Shown piece after piece: positions 19,702 through 28,486 of a DNA stretch of 64,000 nt. The stretch is from Nocardioides nematodiphilus. GTDB lineage: Bacteria > Actinomycetota > Actinomycetes > Propionibacteriales > Nocardioidaceae. The stretch lies in NCBI RefSeq assembly GCF_020216525.1, contig NZ_JAIWOY010000011.1, forward strand, positions 52,137-116,136, written 5' to 3'. The position numbers and the translations under genes are program-made. The notes beneath the pieces were generated by a model. That model saw nothing but the letters and a program-made list of their open reading frames with translations, did no database searches and was not told the origin of the DNA. The stretch's first letter is position 1. The number at the start of each line of letters is the position of its first letter.

Positions 19702-19856
19702 GCGGTCAGCGTACGAGCCGATCGAGCGCGGTGGGTGCTGGCGAGGAGCGTGGAGGGGAGGCGGACCAGGGCCACCACGAGCTGGAAGGCCCACACGACG
19801 GTCTGCACGACGAGAAGGAGCAGGACGAGAACGAAGCCGATGAGAATCTGGATCAC
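19698..19856 (-). CDS. Small predicted membrane peptide (52 aa)
   Basis: A 52-codon frame starting with GTG reads (M)IQILIGFVLVLLLLVVQTVV and continues hydrophobic to about residue 33, then ends in a basic tail (THRARSARTLTA). Its TGA overlaps the ATG of the ABM-like gene (ATGA), a typical translational-coupling arrangement. Codon third positions are G/C rich as in neighbouring genes. No homologue is recognised and the ribosome binding site is poor (aggggt directly abutting the GTG), so the call rests on hydrophobicity, codon bias and overlap. Confidence 0.45.
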   Translation of the reverse strand: MIQILIGFVLVLLLLVVQTVVWAFQLVVALVRLPSTLLASTHRARSARTLTA

Positions 19857-19934
19857 ACCCCTATTCTTCGGCCCCGTTCAAGCAGACTTCAGTCCGGGGT
19901 AGACATTAGTCTCGAATGAGGTGTTCCTGCGCCC

Positions 19935-22049
19935 TCACTGCCGGGTCGTCCACCCGTCGGTGAGCAGGTCGGCGAACTCCATCGGCGGGACCGGCTTGCT
20001 CACCAGGTAGCCCTGCATCGCATCGCATCGCAGCTCGGCGAGGAAGCGCTGCTGCGCCTCGGTCTCGACGCCCTCGGCGGTGACCGAGATGCCGAAGGCG
20101 CCGCCCAGGGCGATGGCCGCGCGGACGATCGCCTCGTCGCTGGACTCGGCGAGCATGCCGTCGACGAACGAGCGGTCGATCTTGAGCGAGGTGACGTCGA
20201 ATCGGCGCAGGTACTCCAACGAGGAGTAACCGGTGCCGAAGTCGTCGATCGCGATGGTGACGCCGAGGTCACGCAGCCCACGGATCACCCGGATCGTGGT
20301 CTCGACGTCCTGCGAGAGCTGGGACTCGGTCAGCTCCAGCTCGAGCAGCTCCGCCGGGAAACCGGTGCGTGCCAGCGTCGCCTTCACCCAGCCGACCGGG
20401 TCGGGCTGGAGGAGCTGCGCGGCGGAGATGTTGACCGCGATGGACAGCGGCGCCAGGCCCTCGTCGAGCCAGGCGCGGCCCTGCCGGCAGGCCTCCTCGA
20501 GGACCCACTCGCCGATCTGCAGGATCATCCCCGACTCCTCGGCGACCGGGATGAACTCGGACGGTGGGATCGGGCCGCGCTCGGGGTGGTTCCAGCGCAG
20601 CAGCGCCTCACAGCCGGTGACCGTGCCGCTGGCGAGGTCGACCTTCGGCTGGAAGGCGAGCCACAGCTGGCCGTCGGCGGCCGCGGTGCGCAGGTGGGTC
20701 TCCATGTCCGTGCGCCGCTGTGCCTCCTCGGCCATCACCGGCGCGAAGACCCGGAACGCGCTGCGGCCGGCGGCCTTCGCGTAGTACATCGCCATGTCGG
20801 CGTTGTCGATCAGCTCGGCGCCGCGGAGCCCGTCGCGCGGGTAGAAGCTGACGCCGATGCTGCCGGTGAGGTGGATCTGCCGCTCCTCGACCACGAAGGG
20901 CTCGCTGAAGGAGTCGACCAGCCGCTGCGACATCTCGTGGATGTCCTCGTACCGGTGGACGAGCGGCGCCAGGATGACGAACTCGTCGCCTCCCATCCGC
21001 GCGACCGTGTCCTCCAGGCAGACCAGCGCGCGGAGCCGGTGCGCGACGGCCTGGATGACCTTGTCGCCGTACGGGTGGCCGAACCCGTCGTTGACCACCT
21101 TGAAGCGGTCGAGGTCGAGATCGAGGACCGCCACCCGGTGCCCGCCTGCGGCCGCCTCCTCGATCGCGCGGCCCAACTCCTCGTGCAGCAGGCTGCGGTT
21201 CGCCAGGCCGGTCAGGGCGTCGTGCGTCGCGGCGTGCCGAAGCTGCTGCTGGAGCGCGACCTGCTCGTCCATCGACACCGCGACGCCGACGTAGCTGTCC
21301 CTGCCCTCGTGCAGGTAGGGGCGACCCGTGAAGAAGTACGGCTTGCGGGTGCCGTCCTTGCACAGGAAGCCGGCGGAGACCTGACCGTGGCCCCGGACGA
21401 AGATGTCATCGATGGCGGATCGGACCTGATCCTGCTCGTCGGCTCCGAAGAACTCACCGGCCGTCATGGTGGCGAGCTCCTCGTCGGAGTAGCCGGTGAT
21501 CTCGCGGAACGTCGAGTTCCAGCGCAGCATCAGGAGGCTCTCGCGATCCACGTGGTAGAACGCGCCGGGGATGGAGTCGATGAGCGCGTCGGCGTAGTCG
21601 ACCGCCGCCCCGAGCTTGCGCTCGTTCTCCCGCTCCGCGGTCACGTCGCGTGCCGTGCCGACGGTCAGCGGTCCTGACGGGTCGGACCCGGGCGGCAGGG
21701 TGTAGCCCCGGATGGCGAGGGTGACGTAGATGCCGTCGTCACGGCGCAGCCGGTACTCGTCGATCCAGGCCACGCCCGGCGCGGCGGCCTCGGAGTCCAA
21801 GCGCGCGTGGACGTGTGTGACGTCGTCGGGGTGCAGGCGGGCAATGAACGCCGACAAGGTACCGGCCGCGAACATCTCGTCGAAGCCGAGCGTGTCCCGA
21901 CAGGGGGAGGCGTGCCACACCAGGCGGCCATCGCCGTATCGCTCCCAGACCGACTCGCCGGCGACCAGGACGAGCGGGTCGAACAGCTCGTTGTTCACCA
22001 TGCGGTTCTCCGAGGACAGGGTGGGGGGCCCGACGGGCCATCTGGTCAT
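19935..22049 (-). CDS. PAS-GGDEF-EAL cyclic-di-GMP turnover protein
   Basis: The 704-residue cytoplasmic protein has two PAS-like sensor regions (about 20-140 and 145-265), a GGDEF diguanylate cyclase domain (GGDEF intact at 353-357) and an EAL phosphodiesterase domain. The EAL motif is at 481-483 in CEALLRW, and the metal and catalytic segments ELTES, DDFGTGYSS, LKIDRSF and EGVE are all present. Both activities therefore look possible. The inhibitory I-site is degenerate: Cys replaces Arg in the expected RxxD at 344-347. No membrane segment is seen, so a soluble signal or cofactor is sensed. An alternative start is Met17. Confidence 0.93.
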   Translation of the reverse strand: MTRWPVGPPTLSSENRMVNNELFDPLVLVAGESVWERYGDGRLVWHASPCRDTLGFDEMFAAGTLSAFIARLHPDDVTHVHARLDSEAAAPGVAWIDEYRLRRDDGIYVTLAIRGYTLPPGSDPSGPLTVGTARDVTAERENERKLGAAVDYADALIDSIPGAFYHVDRESLLMLRWNSTFREITGYSDEELATMTAGEFFGADEQDQVRSAIDDIFVRGHGQVSAGFLCKDGTRKPYFFTGRPYLHEGRDSYVGVAVSMDEQVALQQQLRHAATHDALTGLANRSLLHEELGRAIEEAAAGGHRVAVLDLDLDRFKVVNDGFGHPYGDKVIQAVAHRLRALVCLEDTVARMGGDEFVILAPLVHRYEDIHEMSQRLVDSFSEPFVVEERQIHLTGSIGVSFYPRDGLRGAELIDNADMAMYYAKAAGRSAFRVFAPVMAEEAQRRTDMETHLRTAAADGQLWLAFQPKVDLASGTVTGCEALLRWNHPERGPIPPSEFIPVAEESGMILQIGEWVLEEACRQGRAWLDEGLAPLSIAVNISAAQLLQPDPVGWVKATLARTGFPAELLELELTESQLSQDVETTIRVIRGLRDLGVTIAIDDFGTGYSSLEYLRRFDVTSLKIDRSFVDGMLAESSDEAIVRAAIALGGAFGISVTAEGVETEAQQRFLAELRCDAMQGYLVSKPVPPMEFADLLTDGWTTRQ

Positions 22050-22143
22050 GAGGTCCTATCGGCCGGCCGCGGGTCGATCGAAGTCTCACCACCTGTGAGT
22101 GCCACAGCGGCCGGCGGGTGCGGGACCGGTGCATGATGGTCGC

Positions 22144-24279
22144 GTGCGCGCCGTACGTCGGATCCTGGCCATCGTCGGCGCCGTCGCGCTCGTGGTGGGA
22201 CTGCTGGCCGGGGTCGCCGATCGCCAGCTGCTCGACACGTCGCGATTCGTGACGCACGCCGACCGGGTGCGTCAGGACCCGGCGGTCGCGCGCCACCTCG
22301 CCGAGGCGCTCAGCGATGCCCTCATCGAGGAGCAACCCGACCTGGTGGCCGTCCGACCGCTGCTGGAGGGCACCCTGCAGGGCGTCGTCCGCAGCCCGGC
22401 GTTCCGGCCGCTCTTCCGGACGGCGGTCGCCCCGCTGCATCAGGCGCTGACGGGCCAGGCGCCTCCGACCCTGGTGCTGCGCCTGGCCGACCTCGGCGCC
22501 GTGCTCCTCGCGGTGGTGCGTCCGGTGCTGCCGGATGAGGCGGTCGAGCGACTGCCGACGGACCTCGAGGTCAGGCTGGCGCGTCTCGGCTCCGGCGATC
22601 CGAGTCGGATGACGGTCAGTGGCCTGCGCACGGTGCGGGTGCTCAGCTGGCTGGGTCCGCTGGTGAGCCTGCTGTGCTTCGCCGGCGTGGTCGCCCTGGC
22701 CCGGGGCCGGCGGAGCTCGGTGCTCGGCGGAGTGGGGATGACGATCGCGGCGTCGGGCGTCGCGCTGGCCCTGCTCGGCGTCGTCGTCTCCTTCCTCGCG
22801 GCGCGAATCGTGCCGGACACGCTGACCGGCTCGCTGGTCGCGGCCGGGTGGCGGCAGCTGGCGGGTCCCTTGCGGGACACCGCCTTGATCGCGGCCGGTG
22901 CCGGGTACCTGCTGGCCGTCGCCTCGCGGAGGCCGGTGCTCGCGGGACTGGTCTCGGGGCTGGGCGCCGGTGCCGGTGCCTGGCGGGGCTGGCTCGCCAC
23001 GGTGCGCTGGGCCGACCTCCCGGTCCGCGCGCGACTGAGCGTCGCCAGTGCGGCGACCATCGTCGGGGTCCTGCTCGTCCTGGAGCCGAGCGCGATGCTC
23101 ACCGTGCTGGCCATCATCGCCGGAGCGGTGATCGGGCTGCACGGCGCGGTGGCCCTCGCCCGGATCGCGGGTGGCGCGATCACCACGTGGGCGCACGCGC
23201 ACGGAGCTGTCATGCCGGGTCGTGGCGCCCAGGCCGGTGGTCCGCCGCGGTTCGGCGTCGTGGCGGCGGCGACCCTCGCCCTGGCGCTGCTCGTGGGCCT
23301 GGTGGTGTGGAACAGCGGCGGCAGCACGGCGGCGGGCTCGCTGCGCACGGCCGACCCGACCGCCTGCAACGGCTCACCGCAGCTCTGCGGGCGCCGCTAC
23401 GACCAGGTGTCCTTCCCCGCCACGCACAACTCGATGGCGGCCGCCGACCAGCCGGGCTGGTTCCTTGCCGAGCAGCCGAACGGTCTCCTCGACCAGCTGG
23501 ACGCGGGGATCCGCGGGTTCCTCATCGACACCTGGTACGGACAGGCGACCGAGCGCCCCGGCGTGGTCGCCAACACCGAGGACCACCAGGCCGCCGCACT
23601 GGCCGAGGCCGAGCGGGAGTGGGGAGCGGACGTGGTCGCGAGCGTGCTGCGGCTGCGCCAGGCCGCCCGGCTGGTCCCCGAGGGACCGACGTCGGCGTAC
23701 CTCTGCCACGCGCTCTGCGTCCTCGGCTCGACCGCCTGGGAGCCCTTGATGGCGCAGATCCGCACCTGGCTCGACAGCCATCCCCGCGAGGTGATCACGT
23801 TCATCCTCCAGGACGAGGTCTCGCCGGCGACCACGGCTCGGGTCTTCGCGGACGCGGGGCTCCTCCCCGAGGTGTACACGCCCAGCGGCGACGGTGCCTG
23901 GCCCACGCTCGAGCAGATGATCGACTCCGGCCATCGCATCGTGGTGATGGCCGAGAACCAGGGTGGCGGCGAGCGCTACCCGTGGCTGCTGCCCGCGTTC
24001 GAGGAGGTCCAGGACACGCCGTTCAACGCCCGCCGCGTCGGAGACTTCAGCTGCCGGCTCAACCGCGGACCCGCGACCGCGCCCCTCTTCCTGGTCAACC
24101 ACTGGCTCAACCGGCCGCTCCGGGTGAGCGCCTCGCGTGAGGCCAACAGCGACGCCGTCCTCGGGGCCCGGCTCGACACGTGCCGGCAGGAGCGCGGGAT
24201 GCTGCCGAACTTCGTCGCGGTCGACAACTACGACCAGGGCGATCTCCTCGGACAGGTCCGGCGGCTCAACGGGCTCTGA
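22144..24279 (+). CDS. Membrane-anchored PLC-like phosphodiesterase
   Basis: The 711-residue protein has an N-terminal membrane helix (about 6-25), an extracytoplasmic stretch of about 140 residues, then further hydrophobic helices between residues 165 and 390. A C-terminal domain (about 400-711) resembles the PI-PLC X-domain TIM barrel: FPATHNSM with a candidate catalytic His428, then GIRGFLIDTWYG and FVAVDNY. Cysteines in the C-terminal domain suggest an exported, disulfide-containing enzyme. The substrate is unknown; glycerophosphodiester or inositol lipids are possible. The GTG at 22144 gives a signal-anchor start and is preferred to a GTG at 22099. Confidence 0.75.
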   Translation: MRAVRRILAIVGAVALVVGLLAGVADRQLLDTSRFVTHADRVRQDPAVARHLAEALSDALIEEQPDLVAVRPLLEGTLQGVVRSPAFRPLFRTAVAPLHQALTGQAPPTLVLRLADLGAVLLAVVRPVLPDEAVERLPTDLEVRLARLGSGDPSRMTVSGLRTVRVLSWLGPLVSLLCFAGVVALARGRRSSVLGGVGMTIAASGVALALLGVVVSFLAARIVPDTLTGSLVAAGWRQLAGPLRDTALIAAGAGYLLAVASRRPVLAGLVSGLGAGAGAWRGWLATVRWADLPVRARLSVASAATIVGVLLVLEPSAMLTVLAIIAGAVIGLHGAVALARIAGGAITTWAHAHGAVMPGRGAQAGGPPRFGVVAAATLALALLVGLVVWNSGGSTAAGSLRTADPTACNGSPQLCGRRYDQVSFPATHNSMAAADQPGWFLAEQPNGLLDQLDAGIRGFLIDTWYGQATERPGVVANTEDHQAAALAEAEREWGADVVASVLRLRQAARLVPEGPTSAYLCHALCVLGSTAWEPLMAQIRTWLDSHPREVITFILQDEVSPATTARVFADAGLLPEVYTPSGDGAWPTLEQMIDSGHRIVVMAENQGGGERYPWLLPAFEEVQDTPFNARRVGDFSCRLNRGPATAPLFLVNHWLNRPLRVSASREANSDAVLGARLDTCRQERGMLPNFVAVDNYDQGDLLGQVRRLNGL

Positions 24280-24308
24280 ACGCGTCGGTTTCGCCTAAGG
24301 TGGCGACC

Positions 24309-25190
24309 ATGACCAAGCGGTGGGGCATGGGGCTCGTCGCGCTGGGGCTGCTGGCACCCGTGCTGGCAGCGTGCGGACACGACCCGGTGGCCGCGCCCAC
24401 GCCGACTCCGTCGGCGAGCGCGAGCGCTGCACCCTCGTACGACCCCGCGCTGCCGACCGCGCAGGCGGTGCTCGCGCTCGTCCCGCACGACGCGACCACG
24501 CTGAGCATCACCGACTTCGACCAGGTCAGGGCCCAGTACGGCGCCGAGCCCGGTGACCCCGGCTTCTGGCAGGACGCCACCAGGCACTCCCCGTTGCTGA
24601 GCACCGGGATGCTGCGGCCCTACGCCCGGCAGCTGCACGGCTTCGGGCCCGACGACGTCGCCTGGGAGGCGCACTACTCCGGCGCGGACGCCGCCTCGAC
24701 CGGCTGGGTGCTCGCCTTCGGCCCGCATGCCGACATGGGCGCGGTGCAGAAGGCCGTCGCCGTCGGGATCGGACCGCTCGCCGGCGCAAAGGTGGACGCC
24801 ACGGCCCGGGTCGTCACGAGCAGCCCGCTGGCGCCCACCGATGCCGGCTGGACGGATCTCGCGGCGCTGGTCACCGGGCCCGAGGCGGAGTCGACGTACG
24901 TCGCCCGCGGCTGCCTGCCCGGCGACACCCAGGGGCAGCGGCTCGAGCCGCTCGACGCGTACGCCGTGAGCTTCGGCCAGAGCCTGGCCACCGCCTACCT
25001 CGGCGCGGACCGCGACGACCTGTTCGTACGGATGCGGCTGGGCCAGGGCGTCGCCGGATTCCGGGCGGCGTTCACCCACGGCGCGGCCGACCCCGGCACC
25101 GGTCGGATCGGCTACACGATGACCGACCCGGTCGACGCCGCCCAGCAGGCGCTGCGCAGCAAGCTGCCGTTCGCGATGTGCGCCGACTGA
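24309..25190 (+). CDS. Secreted lipoprotein of unknown function
   Basis: The 293-residue product begins with a signal peptide MTKRWGMGLVALGLLAPVLA ending in a lipobox with Cys22, followed by a proline/serine/threonine-rich linker typical of lipoproteins tethered outside the membrane. The remaining ~240 residues have no motif I recognise. Two cysteines (in ARGCLPG and at the extreme C-terminus, FAMCAD) could form a disulfide. It lies 29 bp after the PLC-like gene and 40 bp before SURF1, so it may belong to the same rightward transcript. Confidence 0.8.
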   Translation: MTKRWGMGLVALGLLAPVLAACGHDPVAAPTPTPSASASAAPSYDPALPTAQAVLALVPHDATTLSITDFDQVRAQYGAEPGDPGFWQDATRHSPLLSTGMLRPYARQLHGFGPDDVAWEAHYSGADAASTGWVLAFGPHADMGAVQKAVAVGIGPLAGAKVDATARVVTSSPLAPTDAGWTDLAALVTGPEAESTYVARGCLPGDTQGQRLEPLDAYAVSFGQSLATAYLGADRDDLFVRMRLGQGVAGFRAAFTHGAADPGTGRIGYTMTDPVDAAQQALRSKLPFAMCAD

Positions 25191-25230
25191 CGGTTCGGTC
25201 CCGTGCGGTGCTGCGACGTACCCTGACGGG

Positions 25231-26049
25231 GTGTCGACCGACCCCGCGCCCGTGCCCCCGAAGTGGTGGAGCACCCGCCTGTGGGGCCTGCACGCGCTCG
25301 GCACCGTGGTCGTCGTCGTCACGATCCTGCTCGGCTGGTGGCAGTGGAGCGTCTCGCAGGGCCACAAGGACGAGAAGAGTGCCGCGCTCGCGCATGCGAC
25401 GCCGGTCCCGCTGAGCGACGTCTTCGGCCACAACGACGCCTTCCCCGGCGAGGAGACCGGTCGTCCGGCGGTCCTCGAGGGCACCTGGCTGCCGGAGGGC
25501 ACCGTCTACGTCAGCGGCCACCAGGACGGCTACTGGGTCGCCACGCCGCTGCGCATCGACGCCGCCTCCGCGATCTACGTCGTGCGTGGGTGGACCGCCG
25601 ATCCGGCCACGGCACCCGCTCCCCCCACGGGCACCGCGAAGCTCGTCGGCTGGCTCCAGCCGCCCGAGGACGGTGGGCTGACCGACGACGACCCGGCCGA
25701 CGCCATGCTCCCCGAGCTCAACATCGCCGACGCGATGAGCCACGTCGGCCAGGACCTCTACAGCGGATACGCCGTCGTCGCCGACCGTGAGGGTGGCTGG
25801 CCGGCCAGCGACGCCGCGGTCAACGACGGCTCCACCGGCCTCGAGGCCGCCACGCTCAACTCGCTGCCGCAGGCGAGCTTCACCACCGGTCTGCGCAACG
25901 CGCTCTACGCCCTCGAGTGGTGGGTCTTCGCGGTGTTCGCCCTCTACATCTGGTGGCGCTGGGTCCGTGACGCGACCCACCCGGCACCCGCTCCCCTCGT
26001 CCCCGACGAGCAGGAGCCGGTGGCCCACGACGTACCCTCTGCCACGTGA
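25231..26049 (+). CDS. SURF1-family cytochrome oxidase assembly protein
   Basis: SURF1 proteins assist assembly of heme-copper cytochrome oxidases. The 272-residue product has the expected two membrane helices flanking an extracytoplasmic domain: an N-terminal helix (LGTVVVVVTILLGWWQW) and a C-terminal helix (LEWWVFAVFALYIWWRW). Between them lie family segments such as GRPAVLEGTW and YVVRGWTADP. The GTG start at 25231 follows the lipoprotein gene. The stop overlaps the start of the DUF3817 gene by 4 bp. In actinobacteria the gene is usually not adjacent to the oxidase genes, as here. Confidence 0.9.
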   Translation: MSTDPAPVPPKWWSTRLWGLHALGTVVVVVTILLGWWQWSVSQGHKDEKSAALAHATPVPLSDVFGHNDAFPGEETGRPAVLEGTWLPEGTVYVSGHQDGYWVATPLRIDAASAIYVVRGWTADPATAPAPPTGTAKLVGWLQPPEDGGLTDDDPADAMLPELNIADAMSHVGQDLYSGYAVVADREGGWPASDAAVNDGSTGLEAATLNSLPQASFTTGLRNALYALEWWVFAVFALYIWWRWVRDATHPAPAPLVPDEQEPVAHDVPSAT

Positions 26050-26387
26050 AGAAGACGCTGACCGCCTACAAGATCATCGCCACCATCGTGGGCGTCCTGC
26101 TGATCGTCCTGGTCGTCATCGGCCTGCCGATGGACCTGCTCGGTGCGGAGGGCTCGACGGTCAAGGACATCGGTGGCTTCATCACCCAGAACGTCGGCAT
26201 CGCGCACGGCTATCTCTACATGGTCTACCTGGTGGTGACGTTCCTTCTGGCCCGCCAGGCGAAGTGGGACATCCCCTTCGCCATCGTCACGCTGGTCTGC
26301 GGCACCATCCCGTTCGCGAGCTTCTGGGCCGAGATCCGCGCCATCCGCGCGGTCCAGGCCGAGCACGCCGACGTCCTCGCCGCCTGA
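26046..26387 (+). CDS. DUF3817 membrane protein
   Basis: A 113-residue integral membrane protein with three hydrophobic segments: YKIIATIVGVLLIVLVVIGL, the GIAHGYLYMVYLVVTFLLAR helix containing the conserved His-Gly-Tyr, and FAIVTLVCGTIPFASFWAE. This pattern defines DUF3817 (YdzA-like), often next to SURF1 in actinobacteria. A role in respiratory-chain assembly is plausible only by association. The GTG start overlaps the SURF1 stop (GTGA). Confidence 0.88.
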   Translation: MKKTLTAYKIIATIVGVLLIVLVVIGLPMDLLGAEGSTVKDIGGFITQNVGIAHGYLYMVYLVVTFLLARQAKWDIPFAIVTLVCGTIPFASFWAEIRAIRAVQAEHADVLAA

Positions 26388-26418
26388 CCTCCACCGGGCC
26401 TAGAGATAGGCTCGCGGG

Positions 26419-26919
26419 GTGACTACCGCGATCCTGCACACCAACAAGGGCGACATCCGCATCGAGCTCTTCCCGAACCACGCGCCGGAGACGGTCGCGA
26501 ACTTCGTCGGTCTGGCGAAGGGCGAGAAGGAGAACTCCGCCAAGGCGCCCGGCGAGCCGTTCTACGACGGCCTCGTCTTCCACCGCGTCATCGACGGCTT
26601 CATGATCCAGGGCGGCTGCCCCCAGGGCACCGGCACCGGCGGCCCCGGCTACACGTTCAAGGACGAGCCGCACCCCGAGCTGGTCTTCGACAAGCCGTAC
26701 CTCCTCGCCATGGCCAACGCCGGCCCGGGCACCAACGGCTCCCAGTTCTTCATCACCACGGCGCCGACCACGTGGCTCAACTTCAAGCACACCATCTTCG
26801 GTGAGGTCGCCGACGACGAGTCGAAGGCCGTCGTCGACGCCATCGGCACCGTCCCGACGGGCGCGATGGACCGTCCGAAGGACGCCGTCGTGATCAACAC
26901 CGTCGAGATCGTTGACTGA
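26419..26919 (+). CDS. ppiA: Cyclophilin-type peptidyl-prolyl isomerase
   Basis: Cyclophilins catalyse cis-trans isomerisation of X-Pro bonds. The 166-residue protein has no signal peptide and so is cytoplasmic. It keeps the core active-site residues: the [13 protein letters not shown] segment (Arg and Phe), the [10 protein letters not shown] segment and the [12 protein letters not shown] segment (Trp/His). This gene follows the gyrA-tRNA region in the same relative place as ppiA in Mycobacterium. It overlaps the rhomboid gene by 8 bp, so both are probably co-translated. Confidence 0.96.
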   Translation: MTTAILHTNKGDIRIELFPNHAPETVANFVGLAKGEKENSAKAPGEPFYDGLVFHRVIDGFMIQGGCPQGTGTGGPGYTFKDEPHPELVFDKPYLLAMANAGPGTNGSQFFITTAPTTWLNFKHTIFGEVADDESKAVVDAIGTVPTGAMDRPKDAVVINTVEIVD

Positions 26920-27832
26920 GCAACCGACACACGCGGCTGAGTCGCCCGGGGTGCCGGTCTGTTACCGACACCCCGGGCGCGAGTCGCACATCCGCTGCCA
27001 GCGGTGCGACCGGCCCATCTGTCCCGACTGCATGACGCCGGCCTCGGTCGGCTTCCAGTGCCCCGAGTGCATCGCCGAGGGCCGCCGTACGGTCCGCCAG
27101 CCCAAGCGTGGCTACGCCGCTCGCTCGGCGTTCCGGGCGATGCCGGTGACGTGGACGCTGATCGGCATCAACGTCGCGATCTTCCTGCTGGTCCAGGTCG
27201 CCTCCGACGGGGTGCTCTACGACCTGATGCTGCACGCCCGGAGCTTCTGCACGATCCCGGGCGCCACGCTGGTCACCGACCACGCGACCTGCTCGACGCA
27301 CGGCGGCACGTTCTCCCCCGGCGTCGCCGACGGCGGATACTGGCTGCTGCTGACCAGCGTCTTCACCCACCAGCAGCTGCTCCACCTCGCGTTCAACATG
27401 TTCTCGCTGTGGATGATCGGCCCGCCCCTCGAGCAGGGGCTCGGCAAGGCGCGATACCTCGCCACCTACCTGCTGTGCGGGCTGGCCGGCTCGGCGCTGG
27501 TCTACTGGGCCGCCGACCCGTACACCCCGACGCTCGGCGCCTCCGGCGCCATCTTCGGACTGCTCGGCGCGCTGATCGTGCTGTTCGTCCGTCGTGGGCT
27601 GCCGGTGCAGCAGCTGGTGATCGTCGCCGCGCTCAACTTCTACCTGACCTTCCGCAACGCCGGGATCTCCTGGCAGGCCCACTTGGGCGGCTTCATCGGC
27701 GGGCTGGTGATCGGCGCGATCATGGCGTTCACCGCGGACGTGCGCCAGAAGCACCTGCAGTGGTCCGGCCTCGCCGGCGCTGCGGTGCTCCTGGTCGTCG
27801 CCATCGTGGTGCGATCGGTCCAGCTGGGCTGA
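26912..27832 (+). CDS. Rhomboid-family intramembrane serine protease with N-terminal zinc finger
   Basis: Rhomboids cleave membrane proteins within the bilayer. The 306-residue protein has an N-terminal B-box/zinc-ribbon-like module ([20 protein letters not shown] with further CPDC and CPEC pairs, about residues 17-55). A six-helix rhomboid core follows. The [10 protein letters not shown] segment supplies the conserved Asn, [13 protein letters not shown] the catalytic serine, and [11 protein letters not shown] the catalytic histidine. An extra cysteine-containing insert ([10 protein letters not shown] ... CSTHGGTF) lies in the first loop. The start is TTG at 26912, overlapping ppiA. Confidence 0.93.
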   Translation: MTEQPTHAAESPGVPVCYRHPGRESHIRCQRCDRPICPDCMTPASVGFQCPECIAEGRRTVRQPKRGYAARSAFRAMPVTWTLIGINVAIFLLVQVASDGVLYDLMLHARSFCTIPGATLVTDHATCSTHGGTFSPGVADGGYWLLLTSVFTHQQLLHLAFNMFSLWMIGPPLEQGLGKARYLATYLLCGLAGSALVYWAADPYTPTLGASGAIFGLLGALIVLFVRRGLPVQQLVIVAALNFYLTFRNAGISWQAHLGGFIGGLVIGAIMAFTADVRQKHLQWSGLAGAAVLLVVAIVVRSVQLG

Positions 27833-27853
27833 TTTCCCACAGGTGTGGAGAGG

Positions 27854-27891
27854 CCTGTGGATGAAATACACGCGTGTAATTCATCCACAGG
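27854..27891. repeat. 38-bp near-perfect palindrome with DnaA-box-like arms
   Basis: The outer arms cctgtggatgaa and ttcatccacagg enclose an inner palindrome tacacgcgtgta; only the two symmetric single bases between blocks break the symmetry. Each outer arm contains tgtggatga, one base from the DnaA box TGTGGATAA, in opposite orientation. It is followed by ttatcccc. It lies between the convergent rhomboid and crgA genes and upstream of a separate terminator. Confidence 0.85.
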
Positions 27892-27910
27892 GTTATCCCC
27901 GGATGTGCAG

Positions 27911-27941
27911 AACCCCCGGTGTCCACAGGACGCCGGGGGTT
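27911..27941. terminator. Bidirectional terminator between rhomboid and crgA
   Basis: The stem aacccccgg/ccgggggtt continues into gtcc/ggac with an aca loop, and a T-containing tail follows on the plus strand. It separates the two convergent genes. Confidence 0.85.
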
Positions 27942-27964
27942 CTTGTCGTACGTGGGGGTGAGAC

Positions 27965-28417
27965 TCACTCCCAGCGGGTCGCGTAGGCGAAGCCCACCGC
28001 CATGAAGCCGATGCCCACCAGCAGGTTCTTCTGGCCGAGGTCGTTGAAGACCCAGACCTTCTCGATGCCGTTGTTCGAGAAGATGTAGTACACGCAGATC
28101 CAGATCAGGCCCAGGATGAAGCAGCCCAGCATGCCGGTGACGACGCCGCGGCCCCGGCCGAGCGGGGTGTCCGGGTGGGCCGCGATGATCAGGCCGAGGA
28201 AGAAGAGCACGAAGCCGATCAGGTAGTTCCAGCCCGCGAGGTCGCGGATGAAGCCGAGACCGTGCTCCTTGCCGTCGAGGCCGGTGCGGGCGCCGAAGTA
28301 GTAGTAGAGGATCCACGCGATGCCGAGCGCGATCGCCACGAGTGCGACCAGGAACCGCACCGAGAAGACCTTGGGTCGGTCCTCGTCCAGCGGGCTCCCC
28401 AGCTTGATCTTGGCCAC
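27965..28417 (-). CDS. crgA: Cell division protein CrgA, tandem-duplicated form
   Basis: CrgA is a small actinobacterial septation protein that interacts with FtsZ, FtsQ, FtsI and others. Ordinary CrgA has about 85-95 residues and two membrane helices. This product has 150 residues and four. The two halves align: LGIAWILYYYF ... DLAGWNYLIGFVLFFLG in the first, and LGLIWICVYYIF ... DLGQKNLLVGIGFMAVG in the second. The C-terminal half ends AYATRWE, matching the normal CrgA end. The gene sits where crgA is expected, divergent from DUF881. The GTG start has an aggag ribosome binding site 7 bases away. Confidence 0.85.
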   Translation of the reverse strand: MAKIKLGSPLDEDRPKVFSVRFLVALVAIALGIAWILYYYFGARTGLDGKEHGLGFIRDLAGWNYLIGFVLFFLGLIIAAHPDTPLGRGRGVVTGMLGCFILGLIWICVYYIFSNNGIEKVWVFNDLGQKNLLVGIGFMAVGFAYATRWE

Positions 28418-28486
28418 GGGTACTGCTCCTGTTCCACAGCTTCATCACTTCGTCCGGGCTGGACGATCCCGCGTAGCCTAGTCGCC

